Positions 63,605-64,000 of a DNA stretch of 64,000 nt are shown one piece after another (the stretch's first letter is position 1; every line of letters begins with the position of its first letter). A model generated the notes under the pieces. The model did no database searches, was not told the DNA's origin, and saw only the letters and a program-made list of their open reading frames with translations. A program made the translations under genes and the position numbers. This stretch comes from Gammaproteobacteria bacterium (GTDB lineage Bacteria; Pseudomonadota; Gammaproteobacteria; Pseudomonadales; Pseudohongiellaceae): assembly GCA_041395725.1 (NCBI GenBank), contig JAWKZW010000001.1, positions 1,860,001-1,924,000 on the forward strand. The letters are read 5' to 3'.

Positions 63605-64000
63605 TCAGGACTGCCCGGCTGACGGGTCTTCAGATTTCAGAGGTTCAATACTAACCACCTGGGTTCCGGGAGGCAATGGCTCCCGCGAGGCCCCGGCGGC
63701 ACGCAGTTTTGCCAGGTATTCAGACCAGTAGTGTTGTTTGCGTTCGCCCAGCTCGCGCAGGTAATCCCAGCTGTAGATCCCCGAGTCGTGTCGATCATCG
63801 AAGACCAGGCGGATTGCGTAGTTGCCGGTAGGTATCAGGCCGGTGATCTGTACCTGTTTCTTCCCGGTCTGCAGGACTTCCTGACCCTTGCCGTGGCCCC
63901 GGACCTCAGCCGACGGGGAATAGACCCGCAGAAATTCAGCGGTCAACTCAAAACGCTCGCCATCCCGATAAGACAGCTCAAGGATGCCGGATTTCCTGTG
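63605..64000 (-). CDS. DUF971 (gamma-butyrobetaine-hydroxylase-like N-terminal) protein, partial
   Basis: The frame is open to the window edge, so the start lies outside. The visible 131 residues show the DUF971 pattern: [27 protein letters not shown], then [20 protein letters not shown] and a short C-terminal helix. DUF971 is the N-terminal module of gamma-butyrobetaine hydroxylases; stand-alone forms next to ubiE are common in Pseudomonadales and of unknown function. Confidence 0.88.
   Translation of the reverse strand, partial: HRKSGILELSYRDGERFELTAEFLRVYSPSAEVRGHGKGQEVLQTGKKQVQITGLIPTGNYAIRLVFDDRHDSGIYSWDYLRELGERKQHYWSEYLAKLRAAGASREPLPPGTQVVSIEPLKSEDPSAGQS

Overview
The window looks like a chromosomal segment of a marine or halotolerant gammaproteobacterium. 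The evidence is a Pseudomonadales-like gene order in the right half (gpmI - rhodanese - secB - trmL - ntrC - ntrB - glnA - thiI - typA, then dtd - tatCBA - hisEI - ubiB - ubiJ - ubiE - DUF971), a complete ectoine/hydroxyectoine operon and an Mla lipid-transport operon. No rRNA, complete tRNA or CRISPR array was seen.

Positions 1-12.1 kb are an accessory region that looks more AT-rich than the rest. Small single-gene units all lie on the + strand: VOC, a DUF1801 fragment, a membrane protein, a BlaI/M56-peptidase signalling set, two alpha/beta hydrolases, a HAD phosphatase, a Nudix hydrolase, a HIT protein and a mini membrane protein. They are separated by recurring imperfect palindromic repeats that share GTCCGCTT/AAGCGGA-like ends. 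The layout resembles an integron cassette array, but the repeats lack the classical attC core triplets and no integrase is visible. An intact IS256-family element with an 8-bp target duplication sits directly in front of one hydrolase gene, which also carries an in-frame stop. The region ends with an orphan phage terminase small subunit and a 22-bp stretch resembling the 3' end of tRNA-Ser, a plausible island attachment-site scar.

Positions 12.5-26.3 kb hold an UrcA-family protein, a hendecad-repeat coiled-coil protein, a broken DedA gene and the operon mlaF-E-D-A-C (minus strand). Directly upstream of mlaF is a partner-switching set (SpoIIE-type phosphatase, anti-sigma-type kinase, STAS protein); no separate MlaB gene is present. 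A secreted FAH-family protein, a secreted metallo-beta-lactamase-fold protein and a Tat-type FAD oxidoreductase follow.

Positions 26.5-31 kb hold ppa, an ABM-domain protein and a copper-type P1B ATPase, with a 1.2-kb non-coding stretch between the last two. That stretch carries palindromic elements, here called Q and R, which recur in inverted orientation at 52.9-54.0 kb between thiI and typA. Q at the first site is interrupted by a 267-bp MITE-like element with 32-bp inverted ends, and the second site is the matching empty site. In both Q and R the hairpin arms carry compensatory changes between the two sites.

Positions 31-38 kb are the osmoprotection block: a Na+/solute symporter, an ectoine-type aspartokinase, a DksA/TraR-type zinc-finger protein, ectD, ectC, ectB and ectA. 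A 12-copy heptanucleotide repeat and a perfect palindrome lie upstream of ectA. Positions 38.6-44.7 kb hold a secreted sugar dehydrogenase, a small membrane protein, ctpA, envC and gpmI. The rest is housekeeping; glnA and ntrB have recognisable sigma-54 and NtrC sites.
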